Of a DNA stretch of 64,000 nt, positions 10,968 through 22,009 are shown one piece after another (positions within the stretch are counted from its first letter, which is position 1; each line of letters starts with the position of its first letter). A program made the position numbers and the translations under genes. Source of the stretch: Pterobdella sp. o SKG-2022. Its lineage: Eukaryota; Annelida; Clitellata; Hirudinida; Piscicolidae. The stretch is taken from NCBI GenBank assembly GCA_964035795.1, contig OZ038326.1, forward strand, positions 6,871,759-6,935,758. The letters are read 5' to 3'. A model generated the notes under the pieces. The model worked only from the letters and a program-made list of their open reading frames with translations, was not told the DNA's origin and searched no databases.

Positions 10968-12503
10968 TTAACAATGAGTCCCAATAATTCCTCGATACGC
11001 ATCTTTATCGATTTTTTCAATATTGTCGATGTTTAATTTGAGAGAGTTCATGTCATTTATTAATGTGTTGAGAAGAGTTGATGGTGGTCTGTCTCTTTTT
11101 TTCTTGGAATTCTTTAGGGCTTTTTCCAAAATGTTTTTTGCTGGCGGGTCGTTACGGCATATGTGTCCCAGAATTTTCAACCATCTCAGTCTCACTTCCT
11201 GGTGCAGAGGTGGTATGACGGAGTCGCATTCTTCGTTTTTCATAACATTTGGTCAATGAACTTTTTCCAGTCTTCGTATGTGCTTTTTTTGGAAGGAGTC
11301 TATTGAGCTTCTGATGCTTTTAGAGTCTGCCCAAGCACTGCAGCCATATAGGAAAATTGAGAGAACATAAGCTTTATAAATTCTTATTTTTTTCTCTACA
11401 CTTATCCCACTCCTCCAAATTGGGCTTAATCTGTTCATCGCTAGAGTTGCCAGAGTTTTTCTTTTTTTGATGTCCCACATGTACCGACGTAGCTTCCAAG
11501 GATTTTCATTGTCTTCCACACAGTGTTCTCTTCATTAATCAGCCTTTCTTCCGTTTTACTTTTGTTGAGCGTAAGACCCGATTTGCGAAATATTGCTTCA
11601 ATTTCATCTAGTTTAATGTCACTTGGTGAGACGAAATTTACGTCATCGGCGTAAATGAGTTCATATGAGTTTTCTGGGTAGATGGTTCTTATCTATTTCA
11701 TGCATGCTTTTAGGTATACAGTGAATAAGACAGGGCTCAGAGCATTTCCTTGAGGGCATCCTATGTTTGTGGTAAAGCTTTTGCAAGTTTTTTTATTGTA
11801 TCTTATGGCTAAGGTGGTGTTTGTTAAAAGAAGTTCGATTAAGTTAAAATCTATTACATTGTAGATTGTTTTGCCTCTCAGATGACCCACCCAAGTGTTT
11901 TTCTTCTTTGATTGCTTTTTAAAGGCTGTGTTGGATGCAAAATGGTTGTTTTCTTGCACGAACTCTTCCAAAATCGACCCATTGTTATTCTGGCAATCTT
12001 TGTTATGACCTCCTTGTGTACTAGACTTATTTTTCCCAATTTTACTATTGAAATCTCCACCTATAAACCATATATTTGATTTGAGGTTTTTCATACATGA
12101 TTTGAAATTTATATAGAATTCTTCTAGTTCTTCTGGTTTTGAAGATTCTAGTATGTTGGTTGGGGCGTACACGTTGATGATGTCTATTTTTTCCTTATTG
12201 TTTGATTTCGAGGTAATCTGGTAAAAACACACGTTTTCCATATTCTGTTATTTTGGTAAGTTGGAATATTTTCGAATTATAACATATTCCTAAACCATAG
12301 AACTTGTCAGAATTTGTTAAAGTTATTGTGTGGCTGTTTTTTGTTATGGTGTGAAGTTCGGTGCATTTAGTTTCTTGTAGTAGACAAAAGTCGAGTTTGA
12401 AGGACGCATTATCTTCCAGCAGACAATTTTGCTTGAATTTATTTGTTAATCCTCTTACATTGTAAGTTGAAACGTTCATTGTAACTGTCGTAGATGCTTC
12501 CAT
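10968..12503 (-). mobile_element. LINE with endonuclease fused to reverse transcriptase by deletion
   Basis: From 12503 leftward: an endonuclease start (YNVRGLTNKF, DFCLLQETKC), an endonuclease middle (IINVYAPTN, WFIGGDFNSKIG), then an abrupt jump within one open frame (11693-12241) to the RT segment GCPQGNALSPVLFTVYL. The YADD-like region and thumb follow in broken frames, then a C-terminal region with IYKAYVLSIFLYGCSAW and a motif around RLRWLKILGHICRNDPP. The RT palm that carries the first catalytic aspartate is missing, so the copy is dead. The 22.0-23.9 kb element looks like the same family. Clade unassigned. Confidence 0.75.
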
Positions 12504-13369
12504 TTAAGCTAATTTTATCAACAAATACAAAATTAAAATAAATTACTCTGAAAATCAATAAATAGAAATGAAAACAAAAGTGAAGTTTTTAAAGTTTGAA
12601 TACAATAAATTGAAAATAAACAAGCTAAGCATGAACGTTAAATAAAAAAAGATTGAAAAAATTCAAATAAACAAGTTAAAAATAAACAATTTAAAAACAA
12701 ACAAGTTAAATATGAAGTTAGAAATGAACAATCTCGGAATGAACAAATCAATAACAAAAAATCTAAAAAAAAAAATGGAGTTTTGAAACATCAATAGTTA
12801 AAAAATTATAACTAAGCTATCAATAAAAAATACTATAACTTCTTAAAACAAACGTTTCAAGCCAGTAAGCTATTTAAGAGCAAAAAATTCTAATAAAAAT
12901 ACGTTAAGTTATTAATTAACATTTTATGCTGTGCATTTTTCAAATATAATTACACTTTAATGTATGATTTTTAAGAATATAATTAGTTGTGAAAGTTATA
13001 TATAAACTATATGAAGCACCAAAATGTTAATAGAAAATTACAAGCCTTTAATGCTTTCACTAGTCTGTCAGAATTAAGTTACTTCGAACAAAAATAGTTT
13101 GGATAATTAAAATTCATTTGAATTGAAAGCCACAGTTTATCTATTCTCATAAACTTTCACAAAACTGAAAAAAATCAAATTTTTCAATGACGTGAGACAC
13201 TTACGTAGACATAGAAAACAAACTCTAAATAGTTTTCAAATTTAAAAAATTAATTCATGATTTCGAATTATTTCAAAATATTCCATATAAAAATTTCCAT
13301 AATAAGTTATTTCAAAGTCACAAAAACTGAATTTTTATTATTATGTAAATTAACTTTTAGCCATTTTCA
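12504..13369. other. Very A-rich non-coding stretch
   Basis: Long A-rich runs with degenerate repeats of AAACAAGTTAAA-type words between 12590 and 12760. This may be 5' flank or simple-sequence expansion next to the LINE. No gene was seen. Confidence 0.4.
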
Positions 13370-13990
13370 GAATACTCTGCTCACTAACTATGGGGAAGTA
13401 GCAGTTGTTTTTAATTCCAGATTTAACTTCTCTCCTATGAGCAACTCTTCAAACTTCACTTATTTTAAATTTCTTGTAGTCAAAATCTTTTCGGGTTCTA
13501 GATCTCTAATTGGATTTGTTGTCTATCGCACAGCGTATGCTTCTTAGCCTTCTTCGAGGATTTTGAAAAGCTATTTAATATCGTCAGCTTTTGAATCGGT
13601 GAACCATGATATACTGATGCAAAAACTGAGAAATTATTTTGGCTTTTGGTAAAGTGTGCTAGAATGGTTTGTTAGCTACTTAAGTATTAGAACCTTTGTT
13701 ATCAAGTGTTGTGGAACTAAAAAATCTATCATTCAGTCATCTGTCAGTGTCACCCAAGGTTCTATTTTTGGGCCATTGCTATTCACTCTTCACTGGTGAT
13801 TTGGAAAAGTTAGTCACAAGATACGATTACAGTTTTCGCCAAATTGCAGGTGACACCAAATTTATGGCCATTACAAGTATGCTAAGTTGTTTTACCTTCA
13901 GGTAGCTTTATCTGAGTGCATAGAAGATATTGCAGGTTGCGTGGAAGCCAATCACTTGAAATTGAAGGTTTTAAATGATTATTTCAGTAC
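13370..13990 (+). mobile_element. CR1/L2-like LINE fragment
   Basis: The plus strand encodes an endonuclease piece (SLIGFVVYRTAYAS) that matches the 61-64 kb element (SVIGLVVYRTEYAS). After a deletion comes the RT segment around QGSIFGPLLFTLFTGDLEKL and the following palm region. Several frame changes and stops are present. It is a short, decayed, internally deleted relative of the right-edge LINE, in the opposite orientation. Confidence 0.65.
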
Positions 13991-14218
13991 TTTCACAATT
14001 TTTTTGAAATTCTATGACTGGTGCAAATTTTTCTTCAATGCTATTGGCTCGCCGATAAAGCTATTAAATAGGTAAAATGACATTACCAAGTGCTCATGAA
14101 TCATGAGAAACCCGATCATTGATTAATCTCTGATTTTCTCTGATAAAAATTCCAGCAGAGAAAAAATTAAAAAACTGGCAAAAAAATTTTTCAAACAGAG
14201 TCGAAAAATTCGTTTTAA

Positions 14219-14385
14219 CCGGCAGAGCAAATGTGAAAAAATTTCAATTATTTTCAATTGAAAATTTGATTTTCCAACAAATTAACTAATAAAAATATAA
14301 ATTTTACGTTTTATGTTTTTCATTATTGCACAAGTACCATTTTTGGATTAGGAAAATGAACATAGCACAGAAAAAACAAAAATTA
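14219..14385 (-). repeat. Dispersed repeat, inverted copy of 7060-7228
   Basis: Reverse complement of the 7.1 kb copy with only a few differences over about 165 bases, including GGAAAATGAACATAGCACAG. Non-coding. Confidence 0.8.
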
Positions 14386-16096
14386 TTTCATCAAGCATTC
14401 CTCGTTCATGAAAGTTTTGCCGTTTTTATTCTCAATAAGCCCAAAACCTTTTATCCTGTTTCAAATTGATAAGTAAAACTGACCAATTGATTAGAAACTT
14501 ATAATAGTCTTCAATCCAGCTTTTGTGCTTTTTTAAGTATGAATGGATGCATTATCTTATTGAAATCTCCAGCCTTTTCCATCTATACTTTGCATGGATG
14601 GCAGGAAACAAGCTTGTAACTCGCTATTATACGTTTTGAAATCATGTATTTAATAAAAATGTCAAACCGAGGTTATCATCAGCGCTTATACAACGAAACA
14701 TTCATACAGTGACAACTACCATCAGCCACCAATCTTTTTTTGCTTAAACCAGCAATATCGAAATTGTATCTTTCTAATAAAATCATTAAAATTTTTCTGC
14801 GAGGTTTATATACCAGTCAGTTTACCGTGGCTGACGAGCCCTTTACATTGTCGGCGAAAGCCATTATTCAAAAATGTGGGAGCTAATTTCTTAATTTCGG
14901 TTATGTGTAGAATAATTTTTCTAACAAGAGTTCTTTAATTTAAATTCTTCGAGCCAAACGTAAATATTCAAATGAAAACACTTTTAGGAGTTTATTTTAT
15001 TCAACGAAGATTTTCGTAAAATGAACTTACATTATCAAGTGGAGATACAATTCTTTTAGTGATATGAACAACAATAACATGAAATTCATAAAGTTCAAAT
15101 GAAGTGAAAAAGCTAAAAATGAACAACAAACTAATTACGACAACTTATAAAAAGATATAAAGCAGTATGAATAGAATAAAATCAAATCCAGTCATAAAAA
15201 GTCAATAGAATATTGAAACAACTGCCTTTCAAGGGTATAATAATATACCGTGAATGAAATGGCAAAAAAACGAAAAAAAAAAAAACAAATAATTCAAATC
15301 GAATAGAATAAAAAATAAGGTACTAACTGTATATTTATCAAATTTACTCAAAATATCAAATATTACATGCGATGTCAAATAAAAAAAGACATCAGAGATT
15401 TGAAAGAACATTTAAAAGAGCACTTATTCTTATGAACAATAACACAAATAATAAAATAACCAGTCGTGCTTTTCGACACATCACCCAAAATCTGGAACAC
15501 CCTCCCACAACATATAAGAAACTGTGATAAACATTTGATGGTTTTTTGGGAGTAATAAAGGCCTGCATTACTTGGATGAAAATTCTATAAAATATGAAAA
15601 AAAAATATCATCATTTAATTAATATCAAAGAATGTAACAATAAAGAAAAAAAAAGCAATTTCTGGTTTCAATTGTGATGATGTGGAAGTCCCATTGAAGA
15701 AAAAAGATGAAGAGAATGAAGTTGTTCAAATTTTGTCTAAAATTAACATTTGATTGCTCAAATATTTTATTTGAAGTTTCATTTATATATATTTTTTTGT
15801 TTATTATCACAGATTTAATTATTTTTATACATTCATAAAATCAACTCAGTTTTCTAAATTTCATTTATATAAGTATTATTATGGTTGCTTTTGTTTCAAT
15901 TAACAGACCTTTTTTTCATATAATCTTAGTTAACTGTTTTGTTTATTTAGTTAAACTTGCATAATTTTTTTTAAATTGTCGTATATAAGAAAACTTACAT
16001 TACATTAAATTGCATTCAAAGTTCATAATACTCAGTGGTCTAGAAACTCCTGAAGTTGGTGCCACTATAACCATAATCGTCATTGATTTGATTTGA
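14386..16096. other. Unassigned AT-rich stretch
   Basis: The GC-richer patch 14500-14900 (for example GTCAGTTTACCGTGGCTGAC) could be an old transposon or retrogene, but no frame gives a recognisable domain. The rest is AT-rich sequence with A/T homopolymers. No gene is supported. Confidence 0.3.
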
Positions 16097-16115
16097 TATA
16101 TATATATATATATAT
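16097..16115. repeat. (TA)n microsatellite
   Basis: Nine to ten TA dinucleotides followed by a T-rich run to about 16155. Confidence 0.85.
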
Positions 16116-16716
16116 TTTTTTTTTCTAATTTTTTTTTATTCATTTTTTTTTTCCAAACGTTTTATTGTTCTTACCATCATATTGAATCGGACGAGAGCGC
16201 CTCAGTTGCTTGCCTTGGCGTTATACAAATTGACCATTATTATTATTAATATTAAACTTGTGTTTTTCATAAAAACTAGCACAGAAATAATAGAAGCTTG
16301 CTAAAAATTTTATAGAAAGCTCTAGTATTGGTCTTGCGTCATAGTACAACAGTCCCAGCTGAAACTCATTAAAAATGACGTTTTTTTTGGATATGAACGT
16401 GTGAAATAAAATTTTAAAATTTTATTGTCAGTTTGAAATCATGAAACCTTTTTTATCTTCAAAATTTTTTGTTGAAAATGACTTAGGGGTTCATGAAAGA
16501 CTTGCTGGTCATGTTTGGACCATAGACTACCATATTTTTACATCCATCATCTTCAAACACGTGAAAAAACTGTATTTTTTAGTTTTTCAACAAACAGAGA
16601 AAAATTCTGGAAAAATATTTTTTTAATTTTTAAATGAATTCCATACAATACGTACCCATTTAGTTTGTGCTTCAAAACATTTCATTGATGAACAAAACAG
16701 AAAAAATTTTGAAGGT

Positions 16717-17100
16717 TTAGGAACCGATGGTTTTTCCGTTTTTCAGTTTATAGATTATAATTGCTCTGTCTGGATCAACTTCAGACAAGATATAAAGCAT
16801 GAGAGTGGCACCAAACACAGTGACCAAGACGAAGATCACGGCTAAAAAGTTGTTGAATACATCACCCACCTGCAAAATTCTCTATAAATCTTTTGTGCTT
16901 TTAAAATGTGTTTTAATTTATTTTTTAAAAAGTTATTTGAGTCATGGAAGAAAGTATAAAAAGAATAAAGCATGACAAACCTTGTACCATAGAAGTTGGT
17001 TGATGACTCTGCTCGATTGGTTTTCGAGCTTTTCTGCCTCCATCAACATCGCTTGCAACTCTGCAGTTGTGAGCTTTGGCTTTTCTTTTTTTTCATTCAT
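16717..17100 (-). CDS. Small single-pass membrane protein, 90 residues
   Basis: Two exons with consensus junctions: 16981-17100 (ATG at 17100, donor AAG|GTTTGT) and 16717-16869 (acceptor TTTTGCAG, stop TAA). They join in phase 0 to a 90-residue protein. The first about 45 residues are charged and helical (EKKEKPKLTTAELQAMLMEA). One clear membrane helix follows (FLAVIFVLVTVFGATLMLYI), then a short charged tail ending NGKTIGS. There is no signal peptide, so a tail-anchored or type-III single-pass topology is inferred. I do not recognise the family. The frame is intact, the splice sites are good and the codon content is richer than the surroundings. The gene lies between repeats with no obvious partner. 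Confidence 0.75.
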
Positions 17101-18016
17101 ATCATTTTTACTTGATCTCTATTAGACGTTTCTTTGAAATAAATTTTTTGTTTATTCATAATTATATCAACCTTACCTTGTGTTGTCAAGTTTTTCACTG
17201 AGTACTCTTCTTTAGGGTTTTTGGCATTTTGTATCAGGATTTATCTATTGTTCTGTTCCAATAAAAAAAACTGCAAAAAATGTATTATGCCCAATTCAAA
17301 ATGATATCAATTTAAAAATTTTCAGAATTCCTTTTTTTTCGAAACGAAATAACTTTAAACAATAAGAATGCTTGCGTAGTTATAGTTATGTATCAGTTTT
17401 TTGTTTTATTAGTACATCTCTTTTTCGTGTTTTCAAATATATTTTTTATATAGTCTTTTTTTAATTCTTTAAAAGTTTTATATTTCGTTTATTATGAAGC
17501 GCTTTTGAACATTAAACGTCAGGCAAACTGATTAAAGTGGACTGGATTTTTCAATTGATTTAAATTGGACTGGATTATTAAGTTGATTAAAGTTGACTGG
17601 ATTATTAAATTGATTTTTTATAGAAACAATATGAAATTTCTTTCAAGTCAACCATCAGGTTAACCCATAATTGGAGCTTCGATTGTGAACTCGAAAGTTT
17701 TTTAAAAAAAGCTAACTCTGAACCATAATTGAAAGCAAAAGTTGAGTGAAAAAAATTAAAAAACGAGAAAATGACATGAAGGCTGTAAAATAAAAGAAAT
17801 AGATAAATTTTAGCTTATAATTAATATTTTTTCAACCCACCAAACTCACAATATCAACAATGGTGTAGAGAACATAAGAAATAAAAATATCAGTGGGAGT
17901 TTTTGCATAATAACTGTAGTTGATGTGCTTGGAGAGGGGTTGAGAGATGGGTCGGAGATCTCTGTTGTAGATTTGGAACAGGTCATTGTATAGTAGCACC
18001 TCCATTCCAAGATTTT
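17101..18016. other. Upstream flank of the small membrane-protein gene and LINE tail
   Basis: AT-rich to about 17800. It should contain the promoter and 5' UTR of the minus-strand 90-residue gene, though no element can be named. A short near-direct repeat built on AAAGTGGACTGGATT / AAATTGGACTGGATT lies at 17535-17610. From about 17850 the composition changes towards the LINE 3' end. Confidence 0.4.
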
Positions 18017-21000
18017 TCAATGGCTTTCAGTTTTTGATGGTGTGTTTTGGGTTGATGGGGTCTTATTCAAACACTTTATAACTTCATGTTGGCGAGTTTT
18101 ATTGGTTTTTGGAGGGGTCTCAGAATAGATACAACACTCTTCTAACGTATTCGGTTTTGGCGGGTCTTCTTCAGCTTGGCCCACGTCATTCCGGTAACCT
18201 TCGCTTCTGCCTCGATGCTTATCCACTAGGTCTGCTTAAGTCAGCCAACTTTTTTTTTTCTCTGTGGATTCCAGTTTAGGGCCTGTCTAGTGATGTTGGC
18301 TGCAGGTTTGCGTAGTGTATGACCTATCTATCCCTATTTTCGCTTTTTTATTTCCGTCTCCAGTGTGCCTTGTTTTATCTTGTTCCAAAGTTCTTCGTTG
18401 GAGACAACTTTTAGCTATCTGATGTTTAGAATGTTTCTTAGATATCGGTTCGTAAAGGTCCGCAGCTGTAAGTGATGGTCTTTGTCACTTGCCACGTCTC
18501 TGAGCTATAGAGTAGAACCGATTTCACATTAGTGTTGAAAATCCTGATCTTATTGCGGACTGAGAAGGTTTTCAATCTCCAGATTTGTCAAAGGGTGTTG
18601 AAAACGTGTCTATTTTTGTTGATGCGGCTCTTGATATTTTCGTATGTTCCCCCATCTTTGCTGATAACGCTGCCCAAGTAGACAAACTTGTCAACCTCTT
18701 TAATTTTCTAGTGATGTAATTTCACTGGAGAGTGGCTTTATTGTTGAATCTCATGACCTTTGCTTTCCCAGTATTGATTTGAAGTCTAGTTTTTTCAGCT
18801 TTTTTTGCCACACGACAGTTTCTTTTGCGCATCTTGCTGTTTGTGGAAAAGAAGGATTATGTCATTTGCAAAGTCTAGATCTTCCAGCTGTTTATTGAAG
18901 GTCCACTAGATGCCTGTTTTCTGGTCTGCTGTAAAATGCCTCATGACCCAGTCAACCACCATCAGAAAAATGATCGGTGAGAGCAAACAGCTCTGACGGA
19001 CGCCAGTTTGCACGCTGAAAAGTTCCGTTAGTTTTCTGTCGTGGATCACTTGACAGGTAGCGTCTTTGTACATTTGCTAAATGATGTTTATAAACTTTGG
19101 TGGAAAGCTGTAGTGGTCTCCAGATGACATCTCGGTCAACACTGTCAAAAGCTTTTTGAAAATCGACGAAGACTGATTACAGGGAGTTCTGCCATTAGAG
19201 GGACTGCTCGATGATGATGCGCATGGTTGCAATGTGATCTGTGCATGAGCGATTTTGTTGGAAGCCTGCTTGTTCATCCCGAAGTGGTTTGTTCAAGACG
19301 CTTTTCAGTCTCTCAAGGAGGATTCTGCCAAGAATAGACAACAGCATAATTCCTCGCTCGTTGTTGCGAGATGAAAGGTTCTTTTTCTTTGGCAGTTTCA
19401 CAAGATGTTCTTTTTACCAGTAATCTGGCACTCGTTTTTATTCCCAGCTCTTGCGTAAAAAAAGTGTAGCGTTTCAGTTATGGTCTTGATGTCGGCCTTT
19501 AGAGCTTCAGGTGGAATTCCATCTGGATCGGCTACCTTTCTAGACTTGAGGGACTTGATAGCCTTGACAATCTTGCTGGAAAGGTTGGTGTTGACGTTGA
19601 GGAGCTTGTTAGGTGGCGGAATGGCAGATGGAACAGATGGTGCTGGTCGGTTAAACGTTTCTTTGAAATATTCCGCCCATCGTGCTTTTTGCTGTTCTTC
19701 GCCAAGGATGATGTTTTCGTCCTTGTCATTTACAGGCCGAGTTAGGGTGCTGTTTTTGCTGGAAAGTGTTTCGGTGACCTCATACAGGCGCTTTATATTC
19801 CACTGGCTTGCAGCACTCTCAGCTTCTGCAGTCCGTTTTTTGATGTACGTTCTTTTATCTTGCCTCGCACTTCATTTCACTTGTCGGCTTTTCGTTCAGT
19901 CCTGTGCTTAGTCTTGCGTGCTGTTGGTCTGGACTTTTAGGTGCCTCTTCTCAGTGATGAGTGTCCAGGTGTCTGTCGAAAGCCACTCTTTGTGTTTCTT
20001 GATTTTCTTGCCCAGATACTGTTTTGCAGATTGTTGTCCAAATTTTTCGATGTTCTTCAACTGGTTTCTCTGGGAGTTGAAAAAGTACACTGAATCTGTT
20101 TCTCAGTTCAATCTTAAACTTTTTTACCTCCGATTTCACTTTCAAGCTGTGCACGTTGTACTTGGGCAATGGTCTTGCCGCTTGGTCTTTGTAGGCCTTC
20201 AACTTGATTTTGAGTACTGCCACAACCAGGTGGTGATCTGATGGTGCATCTGCATCACCCTGACATCATGCAGGCTTCGTTTCCACTTGCGACTGATGTT
20301 GATGTGGTCAATCTAGTTCTGAGTCCTGCCGTCAGAGAAAGTCCACATGGTTTTATAGATGGTCTTATGGGGAAACAAGGTGCTTCCAATGACCAAGTCA
20401 TTGAAGTTGCGGAACTCTACAAAAAGTTCTCCATTTTCATTCCGCACTCTAATGAAGTGTCTGCCAAAATGTGTGCGCTGTTTGTGTTATCAGCACCAAA
20501 CTTGGAATTTGTGTCATTCATGAAAATTTTCATGTTTTTTTGGGTCTATAGCGGCTTGGATTTGTTAGTAGAAGTCATCCCTCTTTTCAATGGCTGCCAA
20601 CTTGGTAGGAGCATAGCACTAAATGACGATAACTTTTCTGCCCTTTGAATTGAAGCGTGCTGTGAGGATCCTTGGTGACAGACTCCCAAGACAGCAGTGC
20701 TCGTGTTGCTTTAGGTGTCATCAGCAATGCTACTCCGTGGGTGTGGGGTTGGCCTTCATTTTGTCCAGAGTAGATAATGGTGTCTCCAGTCAGTAGTTGC
20801 ATTTTTCCTGATCCTGTCCATTTTGTCTCACTCCGGCCTAAAATCTTCAAGTTGTATCTTTTTATTTCTTGACAAACTTGGATTGTTTTGCCTGTCTCGT
20901 GTTGAGTTCTGATGTTCTAAGTTCCTATCCTGGTTTTGTCTTTGGTCGTCAGAAGATTTGTCAGCGCACTGGCTTCCCGAAGGCTTTCACCAGCTTGCTT

Positions 21001-21060
21001 CATAAGCTCTGCTAGAAAGAACTCTTCCTAGACTAAGCAGTTTTTAGAGTTTGTTGTTGT
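18017..21060 (-). mobile_element. RTE-like LINE, long but decayed
   Basis: From 21060 leftward the whole element can be followed in broken frames. It starts with the endonuclease (TGKTIQ..., ILGRSETKWTGSGKMQLLTG, GVALLMTPKATRALLSW), then the linker with RWAEYFKE-like and SLKSRKVADPDGIPPEALKA motifs. The RT core follows (LPKKKNLSSRNNERGIMLLS, LRDEQAGFQQNRSCTDH, FVDFQKAFDSVDRD, a decayed ADD-like site near 18880). The C-terminal region has a VYLGSVISKDGGTYENIKSR-like motif and DKHRGRSEGYRNDVGQAEED. Many stops and frameshifts are present. The full order of domains makes it the best-preserved guide to this family here. Confidence 0.85.
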
Positions 21061-21389
21061 AGTTTCTGTAACACATATTTTTCACAAAACTATTAAAATT
21101 GATGTTGAGAGATTTGAAAATTTTTTGCAGAACCGAAACTATAATGGTTTTTGATTGGCCTCGGGTTGGTGCGTGGAAGTATGCATGCATTGATGTTTGC
21201 TCAAACTAGTCTAGAATCAGGCTCAGTAAGTGTCCTTGTAAAATGAGTCTTCTGTTTTTTATTATAGGGCTGAGTTTTATTTGGCCTTTTTTTTTTCTAG
21301 CCTAAAACGCCTATGAACCTCTGAAAAAGACGTCGAAAGAAAAAAGTTCTGCTTCTTCTCACCTGTTTTCGTCAATGACCACGTGCCAA

Positions 21390-21995
21390 AAAGTTTCTGA
21401 TGATGATAGAGAGAGAACAATTTTTAAATCGCTCGATGGCAGTTCTATAAAAAAAATTAGTTTCATGCTGTTAACGCCATTATAAAAAGTTTTTTAGCAA
21501 CTAGTGAAACTACGAAGGCTCAAATGGGAGGTGACAATAAATCCAAACTTCTTGCAGAAGTGAAAAAGTCACTTTTGCAGCTCGTGGATACAGACTGCAC
21601 TAAAACATTGAAGGAACTTGAAGAATGGGTTCAAAATGAACATATGATTGAAGTTTCTCTTAGCACAATCGACCGGGAACTTCGAAAGTACCACTATACT
21701 TTGAAAAACTTGAAAGTGGTTTTAGAAAAAAAAACTGTGAAAATACAAAAAAGAAGAAAGAAAAACATGCCCAAAATTTTAGATCATGAAGAGCTAACAA
21801 AAATTTTTTTTTTAATTTTTAGAAATATTTTTAAGATTTTTTAAGTTATTTTTCGAATTTCTTAATTAAAAATATTTTTTTTCAATTTATCGAAAATATT
21901 TAAAACATGATTGCAAAAATTTGAAGTGATTGCAAAAATTTGAAGTGAGTGCAAAAATTTGAGAAGTGATTGCAAAGATTTTAAAAGTGAACAAA
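21390..21995 (+). mobile_element. Remnant of an HTH (IS630/Tc1-type) transposon
   Basis: An open frame from 21524 (ATG) of 106 codons reads like the N-terminal DNA-binding part of Tc1/IS630-type transposases: TLKELEEWVQNEH, then VSLSTIDRELRKYHYTLKNL. No DDE catalytic domain follows; the frame ends in an A/T-rich tract. The right side (21906-21990) has four tandem copies of GTGATTGCAAAAATTTGAA-like units, the same as the ends of the 8.9-9.8 kb element. No matching left end was found, so this copy is truncated. Confidence 0.65.
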
Positions 21996-22009
21996 AACCT
22001 CTATATATT

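Noticed and set aside
19480..20648. Plus-strand open frames of 107 to 143 codons
   Set aside because: The minus strand here encodes recognisable LINE linker and endonuclease segments, so these are shadows.
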